In this document: positions 8,397-14,975 of the stretch, in pieces
Layout of the letters: the number at the start of each line of letters is the position of its first letter
Position numbering within the stretch: position 1 is the first letter of the stretch
NCBI GenBank assembly: GCA_018780805.1
Contig: JADMJD010000020.1
Coordinates: forward strand, 1 to 50,320
DNA from: Rubrivivax sp.
GTDB taxonomy: Bacteria > Pseudomonadota > Gammaproteobacteria > Burkholderiales > Burkholderiaceae_C
Direction of reading: 5' to 3'
DNA: 50,320 bases
Notes under the pieces: generated by a model
Told to the model about the DNA's origin: nothing
What the model saw: the letters and a program-made list of their open reading frames with translations, nothing else
Database searches by the model: none
Made by a program: the position numbers and the translations under genes

Positions 8397-9281
8397 TCAC
8401 GTCGCAGCCTTGGCCTGGACTTTTGCGGACCCCATCAGCGCCTCGTAGGCATCGGCCTCGAACGCAAACGTCACCTTAGCCCGTGCCCTCGACAGCGGCT
8501 CAGGACTGAGCAGTGCGCGCTTGCCGGTACGCGTCGAGTCCGTCCACTTGTCGCGAGTCGTCTTGTCATTGCCCAGCCCATCATCAAGGTGAGCCAAATG
8601 AGACGCGGGCAGCCCCGCCTCGCCAGTGACCGGAGGCGCACGGTCCGTCACCGGCGGCGTCGGGCGCAGCACCAATGCGACGAAGGGCGCGCCAGTGAAC
8701 CGGCGCGTGAACGGCATGGGGTCGAAGTCAGCGAGCCCGAGGGCCCAGGATTCGTAATCGCCGGCGGGTGAGATCCAGCGCAGGCCGACCTGTCGGGTAA
8801 CGCAGTGCGCTTCATCGGGCAGCGTGCCGACGTCTGCGCAGAGCCATCTGGGGTGAGTGCTCAACGCGCAGAGGATCTCCGCCGCGTGGGCAGCGTCGCC
8901 AGCACCAGGGAACAGCAGTTGAATGGCCTCGGCATTGGCCTCCGCAGCCGTGTCGACGAGTGCCGTAACGGCATCTGCATTGAACTCGCCTGACACCACT
9001 GCGCTGAGCCAGGACACCTTCTCGGCGTCACGGGCCAAGTAAACCGCAAAGATACAGGCGATCTGCCCTTGGGTGTACCACTCGAAGACGAGGTCTCCCC
9101 AGAGATCGAACCGCTGTTCTCGTACTTCCTCGACGCTGCCGGCGCGGCCTATGGCTACGGCCCATTTGGACAAATCGTCAAATGTTGAGAACCGGCGAGG
9201 GCCTCCGTTCGCGATCTGCTTTGTGAGTGTCTTTGCTGGCTTTGTGTTGTTGTTTTGCAAGCCCTCCCTCCCGCCGATCAC
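8397..9281 (-). CDS. Hypothetical protein of the accessory block
   Basis: I do not recognise this 294-residue soluble protein. No signal peptide or membrane segment is visible. A better-ordered core runs from about FSTFDDLSKWAVAIG to FTRRFTGAPFVALVLRP and contains LRWISPAGDYESWALG and a few cysteines (CALSTHPRWLCADVG, EAHC). A proline-rich linker and a charged C-terminal tail follow. Its ATG overlaps the stop of the 68-residue gene upstream by four bases (ATGA), so the two are translationally coupled. Base composition is visibly lower in G+C than the flanks, consistent with horizontal acquisition. Confidence 0.7.
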   Translation of the reverse strand: MIGGREGLQNNNTKPAKTLTKQIANGGPRRFSTFDDLSKWAVAIGRAGSVEEVREQRFDLWGDLVFEWYTQGQIACIFAVYLARDAEKVSWLSAVVSGEFNADAVTALVDTAAEANAEAIQLLFPGAGDAAHAAEILCALSTHPRWLCADVGTLPDEAHCVTRQVGLRWISPAGDYESWALGLADFDPMPFTRRFTGAPFVALVLRPTPPVTDRAPPVTGEAGLPASHLAHLDDGLGNDKTTRDKWTDSTRTGKRALLSPEPLSRARAKVTFAFEADAYEALMGSAKVQAKAAT

Positions 9282-9484
9282 TTCAGCCAGGTGCTGTAGT
9301 CATCCGCCGGTGGCAGATCCACTTGGGGATATGGCTCGGGCACGGGCTCGGCCGATTCCAGTACCCGCACCTTGGACATCGTGATATGGGTTCCGCCAAC
9401 CTGGAAGCTCCGGCCGCGCTCGTCGCCCTGCATCAGCTCGCGCGCAGCTTTGCGCACGAGGGTGTAGCCTGTTTCGGTGGTCAT
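9278..9484 (-). CDS. Small hypothetical protein (68 aa)
   Basis: A compact acidic protein opening MTTETGYTLVRKAARELM, with a central FQVGGTHITMSKVRVLE and a proline-rich end (PEPYPQVDLPPADDYS). I cannot assign a family. It starts 15 bases after the MOSC-fusion gene stop, behind a GGGGAGAAA-type ribosome site, and its stop overlaps the next gene by four bases. The three genes therefore look like one operon. Its small size and coupling to a larger partner suggest an accessory subunit, but that is only inference from position. Confidence 0.6.
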   Translation of the reverse strand: MTTETGYTLVRKAARELMQGDERGRSFQVGGTHITMSKVRVLESAEPVPEPYPQVDLPPADDYSTWLK

Positions 9485-9499
9485 GGTCTTTCTCCCCTG

Positions 9500-10276
9500 T
9501 CAGTGGTTGAGTCCGGCTAGGCCGCTTGTGTTCTTGAAAACGTCGAACAGGTCTTCGCCCGTCCAACGCTCGTGCGCGTGCGCGACGGTGCCAGGCTGGG
9601 CCTTGCTGGCCACGGCCGGCGGCAGTTTCGACAAGATCTTGGGGAACACGCGACAGTAGGCCTTGGGCACGCCTGCCAGGCGAGCAAGCTGCCGGTACTC
9701 GACCCGCTTGCCAGCAGGCACGCAGGTCAGGACGCCCGCGATGCGCTCGTGCCAGACGCTGGAGATGGGCGGGATCGAGGAGGTGCACTGGCGCACCTCG
9801 TCACCGACGAACATCCGTCCGCCGCGCAGCACGCGCGCCAGCATGCCACGGCGACTACGGATCGCTTTCACTACTCCCGGATGCCTGTGTTCGAGATGGC
9901 CGCAGGCTTCGCATTGGAACGTCAGCCAGAGGACGACCTCCGGCCCGACCTGCAGCAGCGTCGATGACGCCAGTTGTTCGGTGCTGAAGTCCACTAGCAG
10001 ATTTTCTCGAAGCGTCATGGCTTTCAAGCCAAGGTCGCGGTAGACGTCTGATCCGGCAAGAAGCACTTGGCGCGGCGAGAGCGAATGCGCATGCGTGTCT
10101 CCATGAAGGCCTGAACCGGCGATTGCGACCAATTGGTCGACCTCTTGCGGGTCGGGCAAACCTTCCGCGCGGATCCGCAGTCCATAGACCACGCCCAGTC
10201 GTTGCCAAGAGCGGCCGCCGACGTTCTGGTCGGTGTCAGTTTGGTGATGTTCGGCGACGGTAGCAGGGCAATCCAT
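9500..10276 (-). CDS. MOSC domain fused to an alkyltransferase-like (MGMT-type) DNA-binding domain
   Basis: Read from ATG 10276, the 258-residue protein has a MOSC domain at about residues 26-162, with AGSGLHGDTHAHSLSPRQV, LRENLLVDF, the cysteine pair C122/C125 in QCEACGHLE, and RRGMLARVLRGGRMFVGDE. MOSC domains handle molybdenum-cofactor-type sulfur chemistry or act on N-hydroxylated bases (YcbX/YiiM). Residues about 176-222 (IAGVLTCVPAGKRVEYRQLA, then AGVPKAYCRVFPKIL) resemble the winged-helix DNA-binding part of O6-alkylguanine transferases, but the PCHR acceptor motif is missing, as in ATL proteins. The open frame continues upstream to 10534, but that part is antisense to a transposase remnant, and a GGGA ribosome site fits ATG 10276. 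Confidence 0.72.
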   Translation of the reverse strand: MDCPATVAEHHQTDTDQNVGGRSWQRLGVVYGLRIRAEGLPDPQEVDQLVAIAGSGLHGDTHAHSLSPRQVLLAGSDVYRDLGLKAMTLRENLLVDFSTEQLASSTLLQVGPEVVLWLTFQCEACGHLEHRHPGVVKAIRSRRGMLARVLRGGRMFVGDEVRQCTSSIPPISSVWHERIAGVLTCVPAGKRVEYRQLARLAGVPKAYCRVFPKILSKLPPAVASKAQPGTVAHAHERWTGEDLFDVFKNTSGLAGLNH

Positions 10277-10384
10277 TGTGGCAATCCCGTGGCTCGAACG
10301 GAAAAAAGCGTCTGATTGTGCTTTAGAACCCCGGCGAGCCTTCCGCCAACACACGGTACTCCTTGCGAGCCCGTATGACACAAG

Positions 10385-10690
10385 TACGACAATGGCAAGG
10401 CGTTCCATTCGGCATCCTTCGCCGAGGCGTGCCTCGAACGCGGCATCGCACAGAAATTCACCCGGGCATATCGTCCCCAGACCTATGGCAAAGCCGAGCG
10501 CTTCATCCAGTCTGCGGTGTGCGAATGCGCCCATGGCCGCGTCTACGCGAACTCAGCTCAGAGGAACGCAGCCTTGCCGGCCTGGACCCACTTCTAGAAT
10601 TGGCACCGCCAGCACCATGGCATTGACCTCAACGTGCCGCTCTCACGCCTCGCCGTGCTCCGCAAGAACGTCTTGACACTTCACAGCTAG
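10385..10690 (+). pseudogene. C-terminal remnant of an IS481-type transposase, with internal stop
   Basis: The plus strand translates as YDNGKAFHSASF, then FTRAYRPQTYGKAERFIQ, a tail WTHF, a TAG stop at 10595-10597, and then NWHRQHHG, ending at TAG 10688-10690. Intact IS481-family integrases read YNWHRPH at this point, so the stop replaces a tyrosine codon. The second catalytic Asp (DNG) and the Glu (GKAERF) of the DDE triad are still visible, but the first Asp and the whole N-terminus are absent: upstream, the frame meets a TGA at 10376-10378 and no earlier transposase motifs are seen. No terminal inverted repeats were found. It marks the edge of the accessory block and abuts the desaturase gene. 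Confidence 0.8.
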
Positions 10691-10697
10691 TCCCTGG

Positions 10698-11798
10698 TCA
10701 GGCGGGCTGTTCTGAGCGCTGCACGGCCCGCGGGCTGCTGATCGCCCCCACTGCCCACAGCCCGGCCACGATGGCGGCGGCGCCTGCCAGTTGCGTGCCC
10801 AAGCTCAAGGTATGCGCCTGCCACAGCAGCGCCGCAGTGGCACCCAGCAAGGCCAGGAACAAACCCGCCGCTGACCCGGCCGCGGCACGCGACAGCGGCG
10901 GGTCGTAGACGGCCGTGGCCTGCAGGTCAAAGGCGGGTTTGGGCAAGCGCGCCGCCACATCGGCCGGCCGCCAGCCCGGGGGTTTGAACCACACCCGAAC
11001 CTTGTCCGCCCAGCGCCGCGTGTGCCAGCTGTCGTGCATCAGGTCTGCATACACCTGGGCATTGGCCCACAGCGGGTTCCAGCTGCGCAGCGGGCTGCGC
11101 GTGCCGTAGACACAGGGCTCGGCCTCGATTTCGTCCTGGAAGCTGCCGAACAGCCGGTCCCACAGCACCAGGATGCCGCCGTAGTTCCTGTCCACGTAAC
11201 GATCATTCACCGCATGGTGCACGCGGTGGTTGCTGGGGCTGCAGAACCAGCGGTCGAACCAGCCGAGCCGCCCGATCTGCTGGGTGTGCACCCAGAACTG
11301 GTAGAGCAGGTCCACCAGCGCCACCACGCCAAAGACCAGCGGCGGGAAACCCAGCAGCGCCATCGGCAGGTAGAACACCCAGCCGCCCAGCCAGCCGGTG
11401 CCCGTCTGGCGCAGCGCGGTGCCCAGGTTGTAGTCCTCGCTCTGGTGGTGCACGGCGTGCGCGGCCCACAACAGGGCCACGCGGTGGCCGGCGCGGTGGT
11501 GCCAGTAGTAACAGAAGTCGTAGAACAGCAAGCCGATGATCCAGACCCATGCCGCGTCGGCCGGCAGCCGCCAGGGCGCCAGCGTCTCGAACGCCGCGGT
11601 GTAGATCCCCACCGTGAGCAACGTGCTGAACAGCCCGCCGAGCTGGCTGATGATGCCCAGGCCGATGCTGGAAAGCGTGTCCGCCAGCCGGTAGGTGTTT
11701 CGCCCGCGCCAGCGGCCGAGCGTGAACTCCCCCACGATCAGCAGCAGAAAGATCGGCGTGGCGATGACGATGATCTGGGCAGCGGTCATGCCCGGCAT
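10698..11798 (-). CDS. Sterol desaturase / fatty acid hydroxylase family membrane protein
   Basis: The 366-residue integral membrane protein has several hydrophobic spans and the histidine clusters of this di-iron superfamily: HHRAGH, HAVHHQSEDYN and NHRVHHAVND. Spacing and the WVHTQQIG, WFCSPSNHRVHH and NYGGILVLWDRLFGSF regions resemble the alkylglycerol-monooxygenase-like branch. It probably hydroxylates or desaturates a lipid in the inner membrane; the substrate cannot be deduced. A C-terminal pair of hydrophobic segments (about 305-355) extends beyond the catalytic core. ATG 11798 gives a membrane-anchored N-terminus (MPGMTAAQIIVIATPIF). It is divergent from the pilin operon, with about 200 bases between the starts. 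Confidence 0.88.
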   Translation of the reverse strand: MPGMTAAQIIVIATPIFLLLIVGEFTLGRWRGRNTYRLADTLSSIGLGIISQLGGLFSTLLTVGIYTAAFETLAPWRLPADAAWVWIIGLLFYDFCYYWHHRAGHRVALLWAAHAVHHQSEDYNLGTALRQTGTGWLGGWVFYLPMALLGFPPLVFGVVALVDLLYQFWVHTQQIGRLGWFDRWFCSPSNHRVHHAVNDRYVDRNYGGILVLWDRLFGSFQDEIEAEPCVYGTRSPLRSWNPLWANAQVYADLMHDSWHTRRWADKVRVWFKPPGWRPADVAARLPKPAFDLQATAVYDPPLSRAAAGSAAGLFLALLGATAALLWQAHTLSLGTQLAGAAAIVAGLWAVGAISSPRAVQRSEQPA

Positions 11799-11881
11799 GC
11801 TGCCGCGCGGGCAGCGCCACGCCTAGCGGGTTGCCCCGGGCGCACCCACCGATCTGTTGCATCTGGTGACGTTTGCCGGCC

Positions 11882-11908
11882 TCAAGTCGCCGCTCAAGCC
11901 GCCGATAC
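11882..11908 (+). promoter_or_regulatory. Candidate sigma-28 (FliA) promoter ahead of the minor pilin operon
   Basis: TCAAGTCG, an 11-base spacer and GCCGATAC match the sigma-28 pattern (TAAAGTTT-N11-GCCGATAA) in both boxes and in spacing. It lies about 90 bases upstream of the pilE start. The same stretch is two tandem 12-mers (CTCAAGTCGCCG, CTCAAGCCGCCG), so part of the match could be coincidental. Confidence 0.5.
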
Positions 11909-11917
11909 ACAGGAGCA

Positions 11918-12001
11918 ATGAGCCGGAAAAGGTCTGCCCCAGGGTGGCCGGACCCGGCCCAGCCCGCTGATCCCTGTTGCAACTGGACGCCACGCACATG
12001 A
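11918..12001 (+). CDS. Possible 27-residue leader peptide coupled to pilE
   Basis: An ATG directly after AGGAGC opens a short frame (MSRKRSAPGWPDPAQ...) whose TGA overlaps the pilE ATG in an ATGA arrangement. This could couple pilin translation to a leader peptide. The ribosome-site spacing is short, and if the sigma-28 promoter is real, transcription may start inside the ribosome site. There is no homology support. Confidence 0.25.
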   Translation: MSRKRSAPGWPDPAQPADPCCNWTPRT

Positions 12002-12429
12002 ACCACCGCCCGAGCCGTGCACGCGGATTCACCCTCATCGAGGTGATGATCACGGTGGCCATCATCGCCATCCTGTCGGCCATCGCGCTGCCGGCCTACA
12101 CGGCCTATGTGCAGCGCTCGCGTGTGCCGCCGGCGCTGGACGCGCTGAGTTCGCTTGCCACGCGGCTGGAGCAGCGTTTCCAGGACACCGGCAACTACGC
12201 CAACGACGACGCCTGTGGCGCCACACTGCCCAGCGCGGACAACTTTGCGATCAGCTGCGAGCTGAGCGACGAGGGCCAGGGTTTCACCGCCACCGCCACC
12301 GGCAGCGGCCCGGTCGAGGGCTACACCTACAGCATCAACCACCAGGGCGTGCGCGCCACCACCGCGCACCCGAATGGCACACCCGCCACCAACTGCTGGA
12401 GCATGAAGGGGGCCGTGTGCGACACCTGA
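11998..12429 (+). CDS. pilE: Type IV pilin, PilE-like (minor pilin operon)
   Basis: This 143-residue prepilin has a short basic leader ending RARG, a prepilin peptidase site G|FTLIEVMITVAIIAIL with Glu5, a hydrophobic N-terminal helix, then a globular domain with a C-terminal disulfide pair (CWSMKGAVC). The start ATG 11998 gives a 10-residue leader; an upstream in-frame ATG at 11977 is less likely. Prepilins are processed by PilD and assembled in the inner membrane into type IV pili. As the first gene of a FimT-PilV-PilW-PilX-PilY1 run it is probably a minor pilin or tip-complex component rather than the major subunit. The next gene overlaps its end. Confidence 0.9.
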   Translation: MNHRPSRARGFTLIEVMITVAIIAILSAIALPAYTAYVQRSRVPPALDALSSLATRLEQRFQDTGNYANDDACGATLPSADNFAISCELSDEGQGFTATATGSGPVEGYTYSINHQGVRATTAHPNGTPATNCWSMKGAVCDT

Positions 12430-12905
12430 ACCACCGCCATGAAGCTGGCATGACGCTGATCGAGCTGATGGTCAGCCTGGCCATAGCAGCCATCCTGACG
12501 ATGGCCGCCGCACCGTCGTTCAAGGACTACCTGGCCAATTCGCGCCTGCGCGAAAACGGCAACGTGATCTACATGCAGATGTTGTTCGCGCAGAGCGAGG
12601 CCATCAAGCGCAACACCACGGTGCGGGTGGCAGTGGACAACGGCGAGGTCGAGGTCACCGACCGCAACGACCCCGACAACCCGGTGGTGCTGAAGACCAC
12701 CAACCTGACCCATGGTGTGGCCGCGGAAGACGCCACGCTGGACTTTTCGGGCGAAGGGCGCCCGGTGGACTTTGCCACCGCGTCCATCGACCTGTCGCCC
12801 CCCACGGGCCTGAGCTGCTCGACCGAGATCCGCTGCCCGGGTCTGCGTGTTGATGGCGGCGGAGCGATCAGACTATGCAGCGACCACACCAACAACTGCG
12901 ATTGA
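12417..12905 (+). CDS. fimT: FimT/GspH-type minor pseudopilin
   Basis: The 162-residue protein has the prepilin site HEAG|MTLIELMVSLAIAAIL with Glu5, the hydrophobic helix, and a GspH-like body ending with a cysteine-bearing C-terminus (CSTEIRCPGLRVDGGGAIRLC). Because cleavage falls before MTLIEL, the ATG encoding that Met cannot be the start. The GTG at 12417, preceded by AAGGGGG, gives an 11-residue leader and overlaps the pilE stop by 13 bases. FimT-family proteins prime pilus assembly and, in some species, bind DNA during natural transformation. Confidence 0.88.
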   Translation: MRHLNHRHEAGMTLIELMVSLAIAAILTMAAAPSFKDYLANSRLRENGNVIYMQMLFAQSEAIKRNTTVRVAVDNGEVEVTDRNDPDNPVVLKTTNLTHGVAAEDATLDFSGEGRPVDFATASIDLSPPTGLSCSTEIRCPGLRVDGGGAIRLCSDHTNNCD

Positions 12906-13330
12906 CCGCCGGCACGGCGCGGCGACGTGCGTCCCGCGGCATCGGCCTGCTCGACGCGCTGATTGCGCTCGCGCTGCTGGGGTTCGGCCTGCTGGGCATG
13001 ACCAAGCTGCAGACCAACCTGGTGCGTGCCGGCAGCGAAAGTGCAGCGCGCCTGACGGCCGCGCAGCTGGGCGACGAATTGCTCAGCACGGCCCTGGTCG
13101 ACGTGGACAACGCGCCCTGCTACACGCTGCCCGCCAGCGGCACCTGCAACAGTGACGCCGCCGCCAACCGTGCCGAAGACTGGGAAACCCGCGTCGCTGC
13201 CGCGCTGCCGGGCGAGGTGGTGGCCACCTCCACGCTGGCCGACGACCAGCTCACCGTCAGCATCAGCTGGACGGGCAAGGAATCCGGCGAAGCCCGCACC
13301 CTGGAGGTGACCACCGATGTGCGCCCCTGA
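12875..13330 (+). CDS. pilV: PilV-type minor pilin
   Basis: The 151-residue protein has a basic leader (RRRASRG), then the prepilin-like segment G|IGLLDALIALALLGFGLLGM and a short globular domain with one cysteine pair region (CYTLPASGTC). Position and architecture fit PilV. Position +5 of the mature form is Asp (IGLLD) in place of the usual Glu, as occurs in some minor pilins. It overlaps fimT by 31 bases and pilW by 14 bases, indicating translational coupling within the tip-complex operon. Confidence 0.85.
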   Translation: MQRPHQQLRLTAGTARRRASRGIGLLDALIALALLGFGLLGMTKLQTNLVRAGSESAARLTAAQLGDELLSTALVDVDNAPCYTLPASGTCNSDAAANRAEDWETRVAAALPGEVVATSTLADDQLTVSISWTGKESGEARTLEVTTDVRP

Positions 13331-14411
13331 ACTTCGCCTGTCACGCCGTCTGTCACGCCGCCTGTCGCGCCGCCGGTCACCCGGCCAGCGCGGCGTCTCC
13401 ATCGTCGAGCTGATGGTGGGCATCGTGGTGGCGCTGCTGATCGGCCTGGCCGCCAGCAGCAGCGCGATGATGTTCACCGCGTCGCAACGCCAGGCCATGG
13501 GCACGGGGGGCGTGGGCATCGCCGCCACCAGCGCATTGGCGGCACTGAAAAACGACGCCGCAATGGCCGGCCTGGGTTTCTTCGGCGACACCAACTACCT
13601 GTGCGAAGAGCTGGCGCTGAGCGTCAACGCCACCGTGCACAGCGACAGCGCGGCCTTCACGCCGCTGCGCATCACCAGCACCGACGACGGCGACACCATC
13701 GACGTGGTCTACGGCGAGCGTGTCGAGTCGGGTGCCAACGTGCTGCTGGACGCGGCCTCCGACGGCAGCAGCGCCAACCTGATGTCCTTGCTGCCTGTTG
13801 CCGTGGGCCAGGCCGTGCTGCTGGCCCCGGCGGCACCGGGCGATCCCTGCCTGGTGCGCAGCGTCACCGCCGTCACCGCCAGCACCGACACCACGCCGCA
13901 GATCCTGAGCTTCGGCAACGCCGGCCTGCACAACCAGGGCGACTTTGCCGCCGACCCCGCGTTTGCCGAGAGCGACCGCATCACGCTGCTGGGCGCGCTG
14001 AACTGGAACCGCTACCGCCGCAACGGCAACACCCTGGTGCTGGAGCGCCCGTTCAGCGGCGACACCGCCGTGCTGGCACGCGACGTGATCGCACTGCGGG
14101 CACAGTACGGCCTGTCGGCCGATGCCGCCAACAGCACCACGCTGGAGAGCTGGCAGGACGCCTCAGGCGCGTTTGCCGTGTTGACCGCCGCCCAGCTGCC
14201 GCGGGTGCGCGCGCTGCGCCTGGGCATCGTCACACGCAGCACCCAGCGCGAAAAACCCAACGCCGATGGTGAATGCGAAGCCAGCCTGGCCAAGCCGCAG
14301 CTCTTTGGTGCCGATGTCGAACCCGACGTGGACGACTGGCAGTGTTACCGCTACCGGGTGGCCACCGTCGTCGTGCCCCTGCGCAACCTGGTCCTGGGGC
14401 AGAAGGAGTAG
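13317..14411 (+). CDS. pilW: PilW-type minor pilin assembly protein
   Basis: The 364-residue protein has an unusually arginine-rich leader (RLSRRLSRRLSRRRS) followed by the prepilin site RG|VSIVELMVGIVVALLIGLA with Glu5 and a large globular domain, as expected for PilW. The leader is encoded by a 12-bp tandem repeat. PilW works with PilV, PilX and PilY1 to prime type IV pilus extension. The start ATG 13317 overlaps the pilV stop. Its stop at 14409-14411 is 3 bases before pilX. Confidence 0.88.
   Translation: MCAPELRLSRRLSRRLSRRRSPGQRGVSIVELMVGIVVALLIGLAASSSAMMFTASQRQAMGTGGVGIAATSALAALKNDAAMAGLGFFGDTNYLCEELALSVNATVHSDSAAFTPLRITSTDDGDTIDVVYGERVESGANVLLDAASDGSSANLMSLLPVAVGQAVLLAPAAPGDPCLVRSVTAVTASTDTTPQILSFGNAGLHNQGDFAADPAFAESDRITLLGALNWNRYRRNGNTLVLERPFSGDTAVLARDVIALRAQYGLSADAANSTTLESWQDASGAFAVLTAAQLPRVRALRLGIVTRSTQREKPNADGECEASLAKPQLFGADVEPDVDDWQCYRYRVATVVVPLRNLVLGQKE
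13335..13382 (+). repeat. 12-bp tandem repeat in the pilW leader region
   Basis: Four imperfect copies of a 12-mer (CGCCTGTCACGC, CGTCTGTCACGC, CGCCTGTCGCGC, CGCCGGTCACCC) encode the RLSR-type repeat of the PilW leader. Gain or loss of a unit keeps the frame and changes leader length by four residues. Confidence 0.8.
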
Positions 14412-14413
14412 GC

Positions 14414-14971
14414 ATGAAGAACCTCCACCGTCACCCGGGTGCCCGCCAGCAGGCGGGCGTGACCATGCTGGTCGTGCTGGTGCTGCTGTCGGTGATGCTG
14501 CTGGGTGGCATGGCGCTGGCCAAGCTCACCGAAGTGGGCACGCTGGCCAGTGGCAACACCGCCTACCGCGAGGCTTCCATCCAGGCCTCGGAGGTGGGGC
14601 TGAACACCGTGTTCCAGCGCATCCGCGATGAGATCGCCAACGAAGAGGCCGACCAGGCCGGCTGGTACTGGGCCACGGCCCAGGACACCGACGCCAAGGG
14701 CATGCCCGAGGTCGATTTTGACGAGGCCCCGACGGTCACCGTCGGGGCCTACACCGTGGCCTACGTGGCCGAGCGCATGTGCGACACCACGCCCGTGACC
14801 AACCCGCTGCGCCAGTGCCTGATCAAGCTGGAGCCGGACCCGTTTGCCAGCCAGCAGTCCGACCCCGACAAGCTGGAATCGCCCAACTCGCGCCAGTTCC
14901 GCGTGACCATCCGTGTCACCGGCCCGAAGGACACCCGCACCTGGGTGCAATCGCTGATCACCAAGGGCTGA
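14414..14971 (+). CDS. pilX: PilX-type minor pilin assembly protein
   Basis: The 185-residue protein has a leader ending RQQAG, then VTMLVVLVLLSVMLLGGMAL. Its hydrophobic helix lacks Glu5, as in PilX/GspK-like tip subunits. The C-terminal part contains the cysteines MCDTT and RQCLIKLEPD and ends RTWVQSLITKG. A strong AAGGAG ribosome site lies 5 bases upstream of ATG 14414. PilX precedes PilY1 in the standard order and is expected to form the tip complex with it. Confidence 0.87.
   Translation: MKNLHRHPGARQQAGVTMLVVLVLLSVMLLGGMALAKLTEVGTLASGNTAYREASIQASEVGLNTVFQRIRDEIANEEADQAGWYWATAQDTDAKGMPEVDFDEAPTVTVGAYTVAYVAERMCDTTPVTNPLRQCLIKLEPDPFASQQSDPDKLESPNSRQFRVTIRVTGPKDTRTWVQSLITKG
14724..14750. 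repeat. 27-bp perfect palindrome inside pilX
   Basis: AGGCCCCGACGGT, a central C, and ACCGTCGGGGCCT form two perfect 13-bp arms with a single base between them. The sequence is in frame and encodes EAPTVTVGA. Confidence 0.9.
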
Positions 14972-14975
14972 CACC

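Noticed and set aside
10277..10534. Upstream extension of the MOSC-fusion open frame
   Set aside because: It is antisense to the IS481 transposase remnant, lacks MOSC-like sequence, and a better start with a ribosome site exists at 10276.
12450..12452. ATG as the fimT start
   Set aside because: The encoded Met is the first residue after the prepilin cleavage site, so a leader must precede it.
13335..13382. CRISPR-like repeat
   Set aside because: Units are 12 bp, directly adjacent with no spacers, and in frame within pilW.
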